Shown one piece after another: positions 1 to 6,351 of a stretch of 7,634 nt of DNA (position 1 is its first letter; each line of letters begins with the position of its first letter). The position numbers and the translations under genes were made by a program. Source of the stretch: Clostridia bacterium (GTDB lineage: Bacteria; Bacillota; Clostridia; UBA1381); assembly GCA_900751685.1 (NCBI GenBank), contig CAADSR010000017.1:1-7634 (forward strand), given 5' to 3'. The notes under the pieces were generated by a model that did no database searches, had not been told where the DNA came from, and was given only the letters and a program-made list of their open reading frames with translations.

Positions 1-19
1 ATTTCTCTGAAAAATTATA

Positions 20-25
20 TATAAT
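20..25 (+). promoter_or_regulatory. Possible -10 box for the HlyD-like/yggS/sepF operon
   Basis: TATAAT lies in an AT-rich stretch 68 nt upstream of the first gene. The matching -35 would fall at or before the window edge, so the promoter cannot be confirmed. It would give a leader of about 60 nt ending in the GGAGG at 77-81. I see no complete gene in 1-92. Confidence 0.35.
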
Positions 26-92
26 AGTGTAATATCATGATGTATTTTTGCGCCGGATGGAATGAACGGATTTTTTGGAGGTATATAAACCC

Positions 93-1271
93 ATGAAAAA
101 AGGTATCATAGCTATTGTAATCGTTGCCTTATGTGCAATGCTGTTTTACGGGATACGGTATGTGAATACGCCTGTGGATACGATCGAGGCGAAGATCACG
201 ACCTATGAAGAGGCATCCCATGGAAAAGCTTACTTTGTACGCCGTGAAAGTATTTATACAGCGCCGTCCTCCGGTACCGTTTATTATCATGTCCCGGAAG
301 GGGGCAGGGTAGCAAATGCAAAGACAATCGCGACAATTTATGATGGCGTCGTCAGCCCGGATATTTTACAGGAGCTAAATACACTTGATAAGAAAATAGA
401 GAAAAAACAAAATGAGAACAATGTCAGTGAATTGTATTCGTCTGATTCCTCTTCCGTAGAAAGCAAAATTGAAAGCTATAAAAATAATATCATTGAGGCG
501 GCCGAAAAAAAAGATGTGGTCAAAATCGCAGACTATAAAAATGACCTCAATAACCTGCGCTCCGGGAACAGCCAGAGCAGCGAGGATAAACTGAAGCAGC
601 TTCAAAATCAGAAAGCTGAAGTGGAAAAGAAAATCGGTGCAAAAAAAAAGGATGTAGCCTCTTCATCGGCCGGGATCTTTACAACGCTCCTGGACGGGCT
701 GGAAGACCAGCTGACGCCGGACTTGGCAAAGGAGTTTACGGTTAGCCAGTTTAATGCGCTGCCGGAGGCACAGGGGACGACCTCTTCCAGTATTATATCA
801 AAGGGAGATGTGATCGGCAAGGTCGTGAATAACCATGTTTGGTATGTACTTACTTCCGTAGATGCAAAAATGGCGGAGAAATATAAAAAAGGCAGCAAAG
901 TGAAAATGCGGTTTGCCAATATTCCCGGAGAACAGGTCAGCGCGTCGATCTCCAACATTTCCCCGGAGGAAAACGGGCAGGTCTTGCTGCTGCTTGAATG
1001 TAAGAATTATCTGGAAGGGGCATTTTCATTCCGCAGCGGGGAGATGGACGTGATCTTTGAAAGCTATACTGGCTACCGTGTGCCGATCCATGCAGTGCGT
1101 ACTTCAGGGGAATCCCATGGGATTATGGGTGAGACCGGAACGAGCCAGAAGTTCTATCCTTGTGAGGTTTTGTATACGAATACAGATGAAGGGTTTGCTA
1201 TCGTGCAGGCCGCCGAAGGCGATACAGGCCAGTGGTCTAAAATCGAGCGGATCGTCGTCGGGGAAAAATAA
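93..1271 (+). CDS. HlyD-like membrane-anchored periplasmic-adaptor-type protein
   Basis: The 392-aa product resembles the adaptor (membrane fusion) subunits of efflux systems, which in Gram-positives are anchored outside the membrane. The in-frame TTG at 75 overlaps the GGAGG at 77-81, so ATG 93 (11-nt spacing) is the likely start. Residues about 4-24 form one transmembrane helix. A short region around residues 55-85 (TAPSSGTV, PEGGRV) looks like half of a lipoyl/barrel-sandwich hybrid domain. Residues about 90-190 are rich in Lys, Glu, Gln and Asn and read as a long coiled coil, and the second half-hybrid and beta-barrel parts follow. No ABC or RND transporter gene is adjacent, so the efflux role is only a family guess. 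A role at the division site is equally possible because yggS and sepF follow 13 nt downstream. The fold call is fairly safe; the function is not known. Confidence 0.75.
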   Translation: MKKGIIAIVIVALCAMLFYGIRYVNTPVDTIEAKITTYEEASHGKAYFVRRESIYTAPSSGTVYYHVPEGGRVANAKTIATIYDGVVSPDILQELNTLDKKIEKKQNENNVSELYSSDSSSVESKIESYKNNIIEAAEKKDVVKIADYKNDLNNLRSGNSQSSEDKLKQLQNQKAEVEKKIGAKKKDVASSSAGIFTTLLDGLEDQLTPDLAKEFTVSQFNALPEAQGTTSSSIISKGDVIGKVVNNHVWYVLTSVDAKMAEKYKKGSKVKMRFANIPGEQVSASISNISPEENGQVLLLLECKNYLEGAFSFRSGEMDVIFESYTGYRVPIHAVRTSGESHGIMGETGTSQKFYPCEVLYTNTDEGFAIVQAAEGDTGQWSKIERIVVGEK

Positions 1272-1284
1272 GGGAGTGAGAAGT

Positions 1285-1971
1285 GTGGTCGCAGAAAACT
1301 TAGCGCAGGTCCGGGCAAACATTGCAAAAGCTGCCCGGGAGAGTGGACAAAGACCGGAAGATATCACATTAATAGCGGTAACGAAAACACATCCCCCAGA
1401 GCTGATGAACGAGGCAATACGGCTTGGGGTCACAGATATCGGAGAAAATAAAGCCCAGGAGGTGCGGGACAAATATAGCCAGGTAGAACCGGTGCGCTGG
1501 CACCTGATCGGGCATTTACAGCGGAATAAAGTAAAATATGTGATCGACAAAGTCTGCATGATCCATTCTGTGGATTCTATCGGATTGATGGATGAGATCG
1601 AACGGCAGGCAGCAAAATATGAGAGGGTCATGGACATCTTGATCCAGATCAATATTTCGGGAGAGGAAAGTAAATTCGGGATTGCACCACAGATGGTGGA
1701 TGACCTCTTGCAACACGCTCAAATGCTGCAATATGTGCAGGTAAAAGGGCTTATGACCATCATTCCGAAAACTGACGATAGCATTACAAAACGATTACAT
1801 TTCGACAACATGAAGCGCATTTTTGTTGACATTCAGTCGAAAACATACGATAATGTTCATATGAAATATCTGTCTATGGGAATGAGCGGAGATTACATGG
1901 ATGCGATTGCGTCCGGCGCAAATATGGTACGGGTTGGTAGTGCTATCTTTGGGAAAAGAGAGTATAAGTAA
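1285..1971 (+). CDS. yggS: YggS/YlmE family pyridoxal-phosphate-binding protein
   Basis: This 228-aa protein belongs to the PLP homeostasis family (YggS, YlmE, PLPBP), single-domain TIM barrels that bind PLP in the cytosol and affect amino-acid and vitamin B6 balance without a known catalytic reaction. The PLP lysine is K34 in the motif IAVTKTHPP. The other family signatures are present: GENKAQE at 53-59, WHLIGHLQRNK at 72-82, and a C-terminal SMGMSGDY plus VRVGSAIFG that binds the phosphate. The reading frame is open far upstream, but that part overlaps the preceding gene. GTG 1285 is preferred because AGGGAG (1271-1276) sits 8 nt before it; GTG 1276 overlaps that site. It is followed 18 nt later by sepF, the same pairing as ylmE-sepF in Bacillus. 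Length and motifs are normal and the call is secure. Confidence 0.93.
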   Translation: MVAENLAQVRANIAKAARESGQRPEDITLIAVTKTHPPELMNEAIRLGVTDIGENKAQEVRDKYSQVEPVRWHLIGHLQRNKVKYVIDKVCMIHSVDSIGLMDEIERQAAKYERVMDILIQINISGEESKFGIAPQMVDDLLQHAQMLQYVQVKGLMTIIPKTDDSITKRLHFDNMKRIFVDIQSKTYDNVHMKYLSMGMSGDYMDAIASGANMVRVGSAIFGKREYK

Positions 1972-1989
1972 TTAGGGAGGATTTACAAC

Positions 1990-2463
1990 ATGGGATTTCT
2001 ACAGTCAGTAAAGAATTTTATAGGCATTGATACGGAGGAATATGATGACTATGAAGATTATGAGGATTACGAAGAGGAAGAAGTGGTAGAGGCCGCGGAA
2101 AAGCCGCAGCATACGGCGCCGCAAAATGCTTCTTTTACAAGAAAGAGCAATAAGGTGGTACCTCTTGGAGGTTCGGGAACTTCTAAAATCATTATTGTAA
2201 AACCAAATAATTTTGATGATTCCACAGACATTGCCGATGAATTGAAAGCACGGCGCCCTGTTATTTTTGATGTAGGTACTCTTGAGGCGGAGGAAGCCAG
2301 AAGGATCGTAGATTTTATTGCAGGTGCGGTTTATGGGGTAGACGGTAACATACGGCGGGTATCGGGCGGCATTTTCGTAGCAGCCCCGGCGCATATCGAT
2401 ATTACAGGGGATGCGTTTAAAGAACAGACCCGTGGAAGCTTTGACTGGAATATGTTTAACTAA
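1990..2463 (+). CDS. sepF: Cell division protein SepF
   Basis: SepF (157 aa) is a membrane anchor for FtsZ and bundles or curves its filaments at the septum. Residues 1-13 (MGFLQSVKNFIGI) form the amphipathic membrane-binding helix. Residues about 15-40 are a very acidic linker with DYEDYEDYE repeats, then a Pro/Ala/Gln/Asn-rich stretch. The SepF core runs from about residue 60 to 145, with RPVIFDVGTLEAEEARRIVDF and the Gly-rich beta part (GVDGNIRRVSGGIFVAAP). GGGAGG at 1975-1980 is 9 nt before the ATG. The gene ends the operon and a strong terminator begins 5 nt after the stop codon. In Bacillus, ylmG, ylmH and divIVA would follow; here they are absent. Confidence 0.95.
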   Translation: MGFLQSVKNFIGIDTEEYDDYEDYEDYEEEEVVEAAEKPQHTAPQNASFTRKSNKVVPLGGSGTSKIIIVKPNNFDDSTDIADELKARRPVIFDVGTLEAEEARRIVDFIAGAVYGVDGNIRRVSGGIFVAAPAHIDITGDAFKEQTRGSFDWNMFN

Positions 2464-2467
2464 AGAG

Positions 2468-2504
2468 AAAAGCGTGTAGCAAATCTTGTTATACGCTTTT
2501 TTTT
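2468..2504 (+). terminator. Rho-independent terminator after sepF
   Basis: AAAAGCGTGTA (2468-2478) pairs with TATACGCTTTT (2490-2500) as an 11-bp stem with one G-U pair and an 11-nt loop, followed by a run of T to 2504. It closes the HlyD-like/yggS/sepF operon. Confidence 0.9.
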
Positions 2505-2511
2505 ATCAGCG

Positions 2512-2581
2512 GGGCAGCAGCCGGTTCGCCTGCTTAACAAAGAGCTGCCTGCCTATTTTACGCCTTTTAAGGCGTCTTATT
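2512..2581 (+). other. Two further hairpins in the leader of the M16 peptidase gene
   Basis: GGGCAGC (2512-2518) can pair with GCTGCCT (2544-2550) around a 25-nt loop. A second hairpin, ACGCCTT (2560-2566) with AAGGCGT (2569-2575), is followed by CTTATTTTTG and resembles a weak terminator. I find no convincing promoter between the sepF terminator and ATG 2600, so the peptidase may rely on read-through. This may be a leader whose folding affects how much read-through reaches it. The function is inference. Confidence 0.4.
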
Positions 2582-2599
2582 TTTGTTTGGAGGATTTAT

Positions 2600-3859
2600 A
2601 TGCATGAAATAAAAACATTATCCAATGGGATCCGTGTGATCGCAGAGAAGATCGACTCCCTGCGCTCTGTTGCAATGGGTGTATGGATCGGGAACGGGTC
2701 ACGGAATGAGACAGAAGAAGAAAATGGAATATCTCATTTTATTGAGCATATGCTGTTTAAAGGAACACAAAAAAGACAGGCCTGGCAGATCGCAAAAGAG
2801 ATCGATGGGATCGGCGGACAGATCAACGCATTTACCGCCCGGGAATATACTTGTTTTTACACAAAAACGTTGGATGAACATGCTTCGATTGCGATGGATG
2901 TCTTATCCGATATGTTATTCCGCTCAGAGCTGTCTAAAGAGAATATGGATCTGGAGCGGCAGGGCATTTTAGAAGAAATCAAACTGTATGAGGACAGCCC
3001 GGAGGATCTGGTCTATGACCTTCTGGCAGAAGCCGTTTGGGGAAACACATCGATGGGAAGGACGATTTTAGGGACGCCTTCCAGCTTGGGCGGCATTACG
3101 TCTGAGAAGATGCGCGGCTATATCCAAAAGCATTATACGGCGGAAAATATGGTGATCTCCGTGTCGGGAAATTATGGCCCGGATTTTTTTGATGGCCTGG
3201 AAAAGTATTTTGGACAGTGGGCCTTAGCAGAAAAAGCGCCGGTACTTCCGGCAGCGCCGTATCAAAGCGGCAACGTCCTTGTCCGTACGAAGGATATTGA
3301 GCAGGTGCAGGTGGTGGCAAGCTTTTCCGGCCTGGATGTTATGGATGATAGCGGGGCATATAGCTTGTTGGCGTTCAATAATATTTTCGGGAGCGGTATG
3401 TCCAGCCGGCTGTTTCAAAACATCCGTGAAAAAGAGGGGCTGGCGTATTCGATCTATGCAGGCCACAGCGCGTATATCGGCACTGGTATTTTTGATATTT
3501 CCCTGGGGACTAGTCCGGAAAACCTGGAAAAGGTGTGCGGCCTGATCTGTGATGAGATCAAGCGTGTCCGCCGTGAAAAGCTGTCTGCTGAAGAGGTGGA
3601 AGCAGCAAAGCAGCAGCTCAAGGGAAATTATATTTTAAGCTATGAAAGCACAGGAGCGCGGATGCAGGGCGCAGGCCGGTCGATGTTATTGGGAAAGCCG
3701 ATCTATTCCCAGGAAGAAGCTTTGGCACGGATCGGGCAGGTCAGTGTGGAATCCGTAGCGCAGATCATTGACCGGGTTTTAGACCCAACCACCTTATGTG
3801 TGGCGGCGGTAGGGCAGATAGAGACCGCAGACCATTTATTTGACGCGCTGAAGGCATAA
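2600..3859 (+). CDS. M16 family zinc metallopeptidase (YmxG/MPP-beta-like)
   Basis: This 419-aa protein is of the pitrilysin/mitochondrial-processing-peptidase family, with two M16 half-domains. The inverted zinc motif HFIEH is at 46-50 (zinc ligands H46 and H50, catalytic base E49). The third ligand is E126 in ILEEIKLYED, 76 residues after H50 as usual for the family. The second half carries REKEGLAYSIYA at about 276-287, the conserved Arg/Tyr region that contacts substrate. The frame is open upstream to 2486, across the sepF terminator, so ATG 2600 with TGGAGG at 2588-2593 (6-nt spacing) is the start. There is no signal peptide, so it is probably cytosolic. All catalytic residues are intact. 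Its substrate is unknown; the Bacillus relative YmxG lies in the sporulation-era dpa/pnp region, but here the neighbour is ireB. Confidence 0.93.
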   Translation: MHEIKTLSNGIRVIAEKIDSLRSVAMGVWIGNGSRNETEEENGISHFIEHMLFKGTQKRQAWQIAKEIDGIGGQINAFTAREYTCFYTKTLDEHASIAMDVLSDMLFRSELSKENMDLERQGILEEIKLYEDSPEDLVYDLLAEAVWGNTSMGRTILGTPSSLGGITSEKMRGYIQKHYTAENMVISVSGNYGPDFFDGLEKYFGQWALAEKAPVLPAAPYQSGNVLVRTKDIEQVQVVASFSGLDVMDDSGAYSLLAFNNIFGSGMSSRLFQNIREKEGLAYSIYAGHSAYIGTGIFDISLGTSPENLEKVCGLICDEIKRVRREKLSAEEVEAAKQQLKGNYILSYESTGARMQGAGRSMLLGKPIYSQEEALARIGQVSVESVAQIIDRVLDPTTLCVAAVGQIETADHLFDALKA

Positions 3860-3943
3860 GACGGGATAAAGGATCAGAATGGATCATTTTTGACAAAAAG
3901 ATTAAAAGGATATTAAAAAAATATTAAATATATGTCATAATGC

Positions 3944-3972
3944 TTGCAAAAATGACATTTTTGTAATATGCT
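3944..3972 (+). promoter_or_regulatory. Predicted ireB promoter with an overlapping 17-bp palindrome
   Basis: TTGCAA (3944-3949) and TATGCT (3967-3972) are separated by 17 nt and lie 31 nt before the ireB start. A perfect 17-bp palindrome, CAAAAATG-A-CATTTTTG (3947-3963), covers the end of the -35 box and the spacer and could be an operator. ATGTCAT (3932-3938) also mirrors ATGACAT (3952-3958). A stray TTGACA at 3890 has no well-spaced -10 box. Confidence 0.55.
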
Positions 3973-4002
3973 ATAAGAAAGGTTCAAGAGGGAGGTATCG
4001 TG

Positions 4003-4254
4003 ATGGAATTTAACGAAACAATGAAAATTAATATCGAATTTGACAAAGAAAAAGAAGTCAAAGAGATTGTTCAAAAAGTATATGAAGCCTTAAAAGTGAA
4101 AGGGTATGATCCGATCAGTCAAATCGTAGGCTATATTCTCTCCGGTGACCCGACTTATATTACAAGTTATAACGGTGCACGCGGTTTGATCGTACGCGTG
4201 GAGCGTGATGAGCTCCTGGAGGAGTTTGCCAAGGCGTATATTAATGGCCTTTAA
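4003..4254 (+). CDS. ireB: IreB family regulatory phosphoprotein (UPF0297)
   Basis: IreB (83 aa) is a small dimeric cytosolic protein of Firmicutes. In Enterococcus faecalis it is phosphorylated on N-terminal threonines by the membrane Ser/Thr kinase IreK and lowers cephalosporin resistance. The conserved family core is present: GYDPISQIVGYILSGDPTYI followed by YNGARGLIVRVERDELLEEF. Only one threonine, T6, lies at the extreme N-terminus, whereas the E. faecalis protein has two phosphorylated threonines there. ATG 4003 is 7 nt from AGGGAGG (3989-3995); GTG 4000 is in frame but only 4 nt away. In many Firmicutes ireB is followed by ruvX/yqgF and a DUF1292 gene. Here it stands alone between its own promoter and terminator. 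The length is normal and the call is secure. Confidence 0.94.
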   Translation: MEFNETMKINIEFDKEKEVKEIVQKVYEALKVKGYDPISQIVGYILSGDPTYITSYNGARGLIVRVERDELLEEFAKAYINGL

Positions 4255-4269
4255 TTAAAATTAAAAAAT

Positions 4270-4299
4270 AACTGTTCCGTTTGGCGGGGCAGTTTTTTT
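4270..4299 (+). terminator. Rho-independent terminator after ireB
   Basis: AACTGTTCC (4270-4278) pairs with GGGGCAGTT (4286-4294), 9 bp with two G-U pairs and a 7-nt loop, followed by T7 to 4299. It ends the ireB transcript 15 nt after the stop codon. Confidence 0.9.
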
Positions 4300-4330
4300 G
4301 TGCTTATTTTTGATGGATTTACCGGGATAC

Positions 4331-4359
4331 TTGACAATACCGGGCTGATAGCGTATAAT
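4331..4359 (+). promoter_or_regulatory. Perfect-consensus sigma-A promoter of the small-peptide gene
   Basis: TTGACA (4331-4336) and TATAAT (4354-4359) match consensus at all twelve positions with the ideal 17-nt spacer. The predicted start of transcription is about 4366. Such a strong promoter before a 31-codon gene suggests either high expression or tight repression. Confidence 0.88.
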
Positions 4360-4369
4360 AGCATTATAA

Positions 4370-4385
4370 GTTAGCTAAAGCTAAC
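4370..4385 (+). promoter_or_regulatory. Palindromic operator or 5' hairpin at about +5 to +20
   Basis: GTTAGCT-AA-AGCTAAC is a perfect 7+2+7 palindrome starting about 4 nt after the predicted transcription start, a position at which a bound repressor would block RNA polymerase. The TTAG/CTAA half-sites recall the boxes of DtxR/IdeR-type metal-dependent repressors, but this is a resemblance only. As RNA it would form a short 5'-end stem instead. Confidence 0.6.
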
Positions 4386-4414
4386 TAAAGACGATGAAGG
4401 AAGGCGTGATTCTC

Positions 4415-4510
4415 ATGGAAATGGTTTTTGCAATTCTTATAAGCATTGTGACACTTTGCCTGGCCAGGGGATTAAAGCTCCTTGCAAGGAAAGCATTGAA
4501 GCAAAATTAA
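4415..4510 (+). CDS. Unrecognised 31-aa hydrophobic peptide with a basic tail
   Basis: This small ORF starts at ATG 4415, with AAGGAAGG (4397-4404) 10 nt upstream. Residues 3-17 (MVFAILISIVTLCLA) are hydrophobic enough for one membrane helix. The remaining 14 residues are amphipathic and carry all five basic residues (R18, K21, R25, K26, K29), so the tail is probably cytosolic under the positive-inside rule. There is one Cys (C15) and one acidic residue (E2). ATG 4421 and GTG 4406 are alternative starts. Coding is supported by the surrounding unit: consensus promoter, palindrome, ribosome binding site, ORF and immediate terminator. I do not recognise the family. Possible roles are a small membrane regulator of a transporter, a metal-stress peptide or a toxin-like peptide. 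It lacks the Cys cluster of FeoB-associated small proteins. Confidence 0.6.
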   Translation: MEMVFAILISIVTLCLARGLKLLARKALKQN

Positions 4511-4525
4511 GAAATAAAATAAATC

Positions 4526-4567
4526 AAAAACAGTTCTTTCTGTCAAAGTGCAGAAAGAACTGTTTTT
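4526..4567. terminator. Strong bidirectional terminator between convergent genes
   Basis: A perfect 17-bp inverted repeat (4526-4542 with 4551-4567, core CAGTTCTTTCTG) has an 8-nt loop. It has T7 on the + side and T5 on the - side. It can end both the small-peptide transcript (+) and the symporter transcript (-), which converge here. Confidence 0.93.
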
Positions 4568-4589
4568 TTATATATGCCGTTAGGTTTTA

Positions 4590-5798
4590 TTATTTTTTTA
4601 CGGGCCGTTGTTTCCTTGAAGGCTTCTGGTCAAAATGGTTGACGATCAATGTTAAGGCCTGGTCACCGGTAACATTTGTAGCGGTACCAAAGCTGTCCTG
4701 TGAAAAATGCAGGGCGATCATTAGATCTTGCAGGCTTGTCCCAAGGCCCAGCATCGAAGATAAAAGCCCTAACGCCGCCATAACGCCGCCCCCCGGAACG
4801 CCCGGAGCGGCCACCATCGTAATGCCCAGCATTAAAATGAAGGGGGCAAATTGCAATAAGGATACCTCCATCCCGTGGGACAGCATCAGGCCGATAGCGC
4901 CAATGACCAAAGCAATCGTATCCCCGCCCAGATTGATGGTCGCACAAATAGGGACGCAAAAGTCCGCCACATCCTTAGAGACTTCATTCTTGTAAGCGCA
5001 ATCCAGCGCCACGGGGATCGTAACAGCAGAGGACTGGGTACCAAGAGCCGTCATGTAGGCGGGCAGCGCATTCTTTATTTTAGAAAACTGGTTCCTGCGT
5101 GTAATCATGCTGGCAACGCCATATTGGGCAACAATGTATAAAAGCTGTAACACTAAGATCAATATAAATAAAGAAGCAAAGTTAGCGGCCGTGGAAACCA
5201 GCTTTCCTTCTGCGGCGATATTGCAGAACATCCCGGCAATATAAAAAGGGATCAGGGGGATGATAAGCTTTCCTAAAATGCGGACTAATATTTCACGTAG
5301 ATCCTTAAACCCACCTAGCAGGGAAGTCCCTTTGATATTTGCCATGCCGATCCCCAATAAAAAGGATAGTACAAGGGCTGTCATAACACCGAATACCGGG
5401 GGCACTTCCAGGGAAAAGAAGGCGGGAAATTCCAAGCCTGTTGCTGCGCTGGCAGCAGCATCCATCACAATATGGGGAAGAATGGCATTCCCGATAAAAT
5501 AAGAGCAAAATCCTGCAAGGATGGTGGATAAATAAGCGAGAAGCAGGGTAAGGCCGAATAACTTATTTGCCTTTTTTCCCAGGTCTGCCAGTCCAACTGT
5601 CACGAAGGAAAGAATGATCAATGGGATCAAGAAGGCCAGCAAAACACTGAATAGGCCATTAAATGTTTTAAATAAACGGACCATGCCGACAAAAAGGAAA
5701 GAATCTTCAATTGAAAACCACCCGCCCAGGCTGCCGAGAAGGATGCCAAGAACAATCCCTAAGAGCAGCCGGGTCAAGAGGTTCATTTTTTTTACCAT
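4590..5798 (-). CDS. Dicarboxylate/amino acid:cation symporter family (DAACS, SLC1 fold), divergent
   Basis: This 402-aa, very hydrophobic secondary transporter has the glutamate-transporter fold, in which cation binding drives uptake by an elevator movement. The signatures are HP1 QSSAVTIP at 255-262, HP2 GVPGGG at 333-338, and the last helix with D368, T372, N375 and D379 in the D..xT..NVTGD pattern. Two deviations matter. The position of the substrate-carboxylate arginine (R397 in GltPh) is G371, and the NMDGT motif of helix 7 is replaced by NLGGDT at 289-294. D368, which would hold the substrate amino group, is kept. A neutral or unusual substrate is therefore more likely than glutamate or a dicarboxylate. 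The start has GGAG at 5807-5810, 8 nt away. It has its own promoter with an inverted repeat, so it is likely regulated. The family is certain; the substrate is unknown. Confidence 0.92.
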   Translation of the reverse strand: MVKKMNLLTRLLLGIVLGILLGSLGGWFSIEDSFLFVGMVRLFKTFNGLFSVLLAFLIPLIILSFVTVGLADLGKKANKLFGLTLLLAYLSTILAGFCSYFIGNAILPHIVMDAAASAATGLEFPAFFSLEVPPVFGVMTALVLSFLLGIGMANIKGTSLLGGFKDLREILVRILGKLIIPLIPFYIAGMFCNIAAEGKLVSTAANFASLFILILVLQLLYIVAQYGVASMITRRNQFSKIKNALPAYMTALGTQSSAVTIPVALDCAYKNEVSKDVADFCVPICATINLGGDTIALVIGAIGLMLSHGMEVSLLQFAPFILMLGITMVAAPGVPGGGVMAALGLLSSMLGLGTSLQDLMIALHFSQDSFGTATNVTGDQALTLIVNHFDQKPSRKQRPVKK

Positions 5799-5810
5799 AT
5801 TTTTTTCTCC

Positions 5811-5862
5811 TTTGTCTGATGATTTATGTGATAATTATAGCATAAATCAGACAAAACAGCAA
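5811..5862 (-). promoter_or_regulatory. Symporter promoter bracketed by an inverted repeat
   Basis: Read on the minus strand, an extended -10 (TG-C-TATAAT, box at 5834-5839) has a weak -35, TTGCTG (5857-5862), 17 nt upstream. Perfect 10-bp arms TTTGTCTGAT (5811-5820) and ATCAGACAAA (5846-5855) lie on either side of the -10. The pairing continues as TTATG (5824-5828) with CATAA (5841-5845) after a 3-nt offset. One arm is in the spacer and the other at or just after the transcription start, as expected of a repressor or looping site. Confidence 0.65.
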
Positions 5863-5904
5863 ATCCATTTTCTTCTTAGATTCCATAAATGGTATATAAT
5901 TGAA

Positions 5905-6351
5905 TTAAAGGCGTTTGTCTAATTGATGGTAAATCAATGTATTACATAAGAATTGTGCTAACAATAAGCCGGCAAATAAAAATACCAGGTGCTGCGTTGA
6001 AACGGTAATGTCCAGCAGGAGCAGGACCGTGAATAGAAAGCATAGTGCCGCAGAGGCGTAAAGGAAGATCAAATAACAGATGCGTCCGGACTTATCCTGG
6101 AGCATGACCCGGCGCTCGTCATGCGCCTCAATTTTTTCTGTTTTTACAAGCTGTTCATATTCTGAAGCATGCTTCGGATTGCTGAAATGAATGTACTGGT
6201 AGAACATTACAAGGCCTGGGCCGAAGCCTGCCCCGCCCAGCCCCCAGAAAAGGGCGGTAAGGCGTGTTTCCGGCCCCAGAAGGGCCAATAATAAGAAAGC
6301 CAGGCCGGCAAGGATGTAACCAATGCCGATGTATAACATACTCTTTTTCAT
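5905..6351 (-). CDS. Four-helix membrane protein paired with the XRE regulator
   Basis: This is a 148-aa membrane protein with helices at about 5-25, 33-53, 91-114 and 120-141. A hydrophilic loop between helices 2 and 3 contains DERRVMLQDKSGR (78-90). A DER..(I/L)..K(A/S)G stretch just before a membrane helix is common in small membrane proteins encoded next to short XRE repressors in Firmicutes (several DUF families); I cannot say which DUF this is. AGGAGG at 6359-6364 is 7 nt from the ATG. The start codon overlaps the stop codon of the XRE gene as ATGA (6348-6351), implying translational coupling. Its role is unknown: it could sense a membrane signal for the regulator or be the target of its control. 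I see no clear terminator after it. Confidence 0.85.
   Translation of the reverse strand: MKKSMLYIGIGYILAGLAFLLLALLGPETRLTALFWGLGGAGFGPGLVMFYQYIHFSNPKHASEYEQLVKTEKIEAHDERRVMLQDKSGRICYLIFLYASAALCFLFTVLLLLDITVSTQHLVFLFAGLLLAQFLCNTLIYHQLDKRL

Noticed and set aside
1057..1284. Upstream extension of the yggS reading frame
   Set aside because: It overlaps the end of the HlyD-like gene, shows no YggS homology, and a well-placed ribosome binding site supports GTG 1285.
2022..2085. Short tandem repeat in the sepF 5' part
   Set aside because: The GAT/GAA-rich repetition simply encodes the acidic DYE linker typical of SepF.
2486..2599. Upstream extension of the M16 peptidase frame
   Set aside because: It runs through the sepF terminator and leader hairpins; ATG 2600 has TGGAGG 6 nt upstream and begins the standard family N-terminus.
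3871..3895. GATC...GATC plus T-run after the M16 peptidase as a terminator
   Set aside because: The stem has only 4 bp, too weak to call.
4456..4995. Long plus-strand open frame opposite the symporter C-terminus
   Set aside because: It starts inside the small-peptide gene, crosses the bidirectional terminator and is the complement of a clear transporter; its protein has no recognisable pattern.
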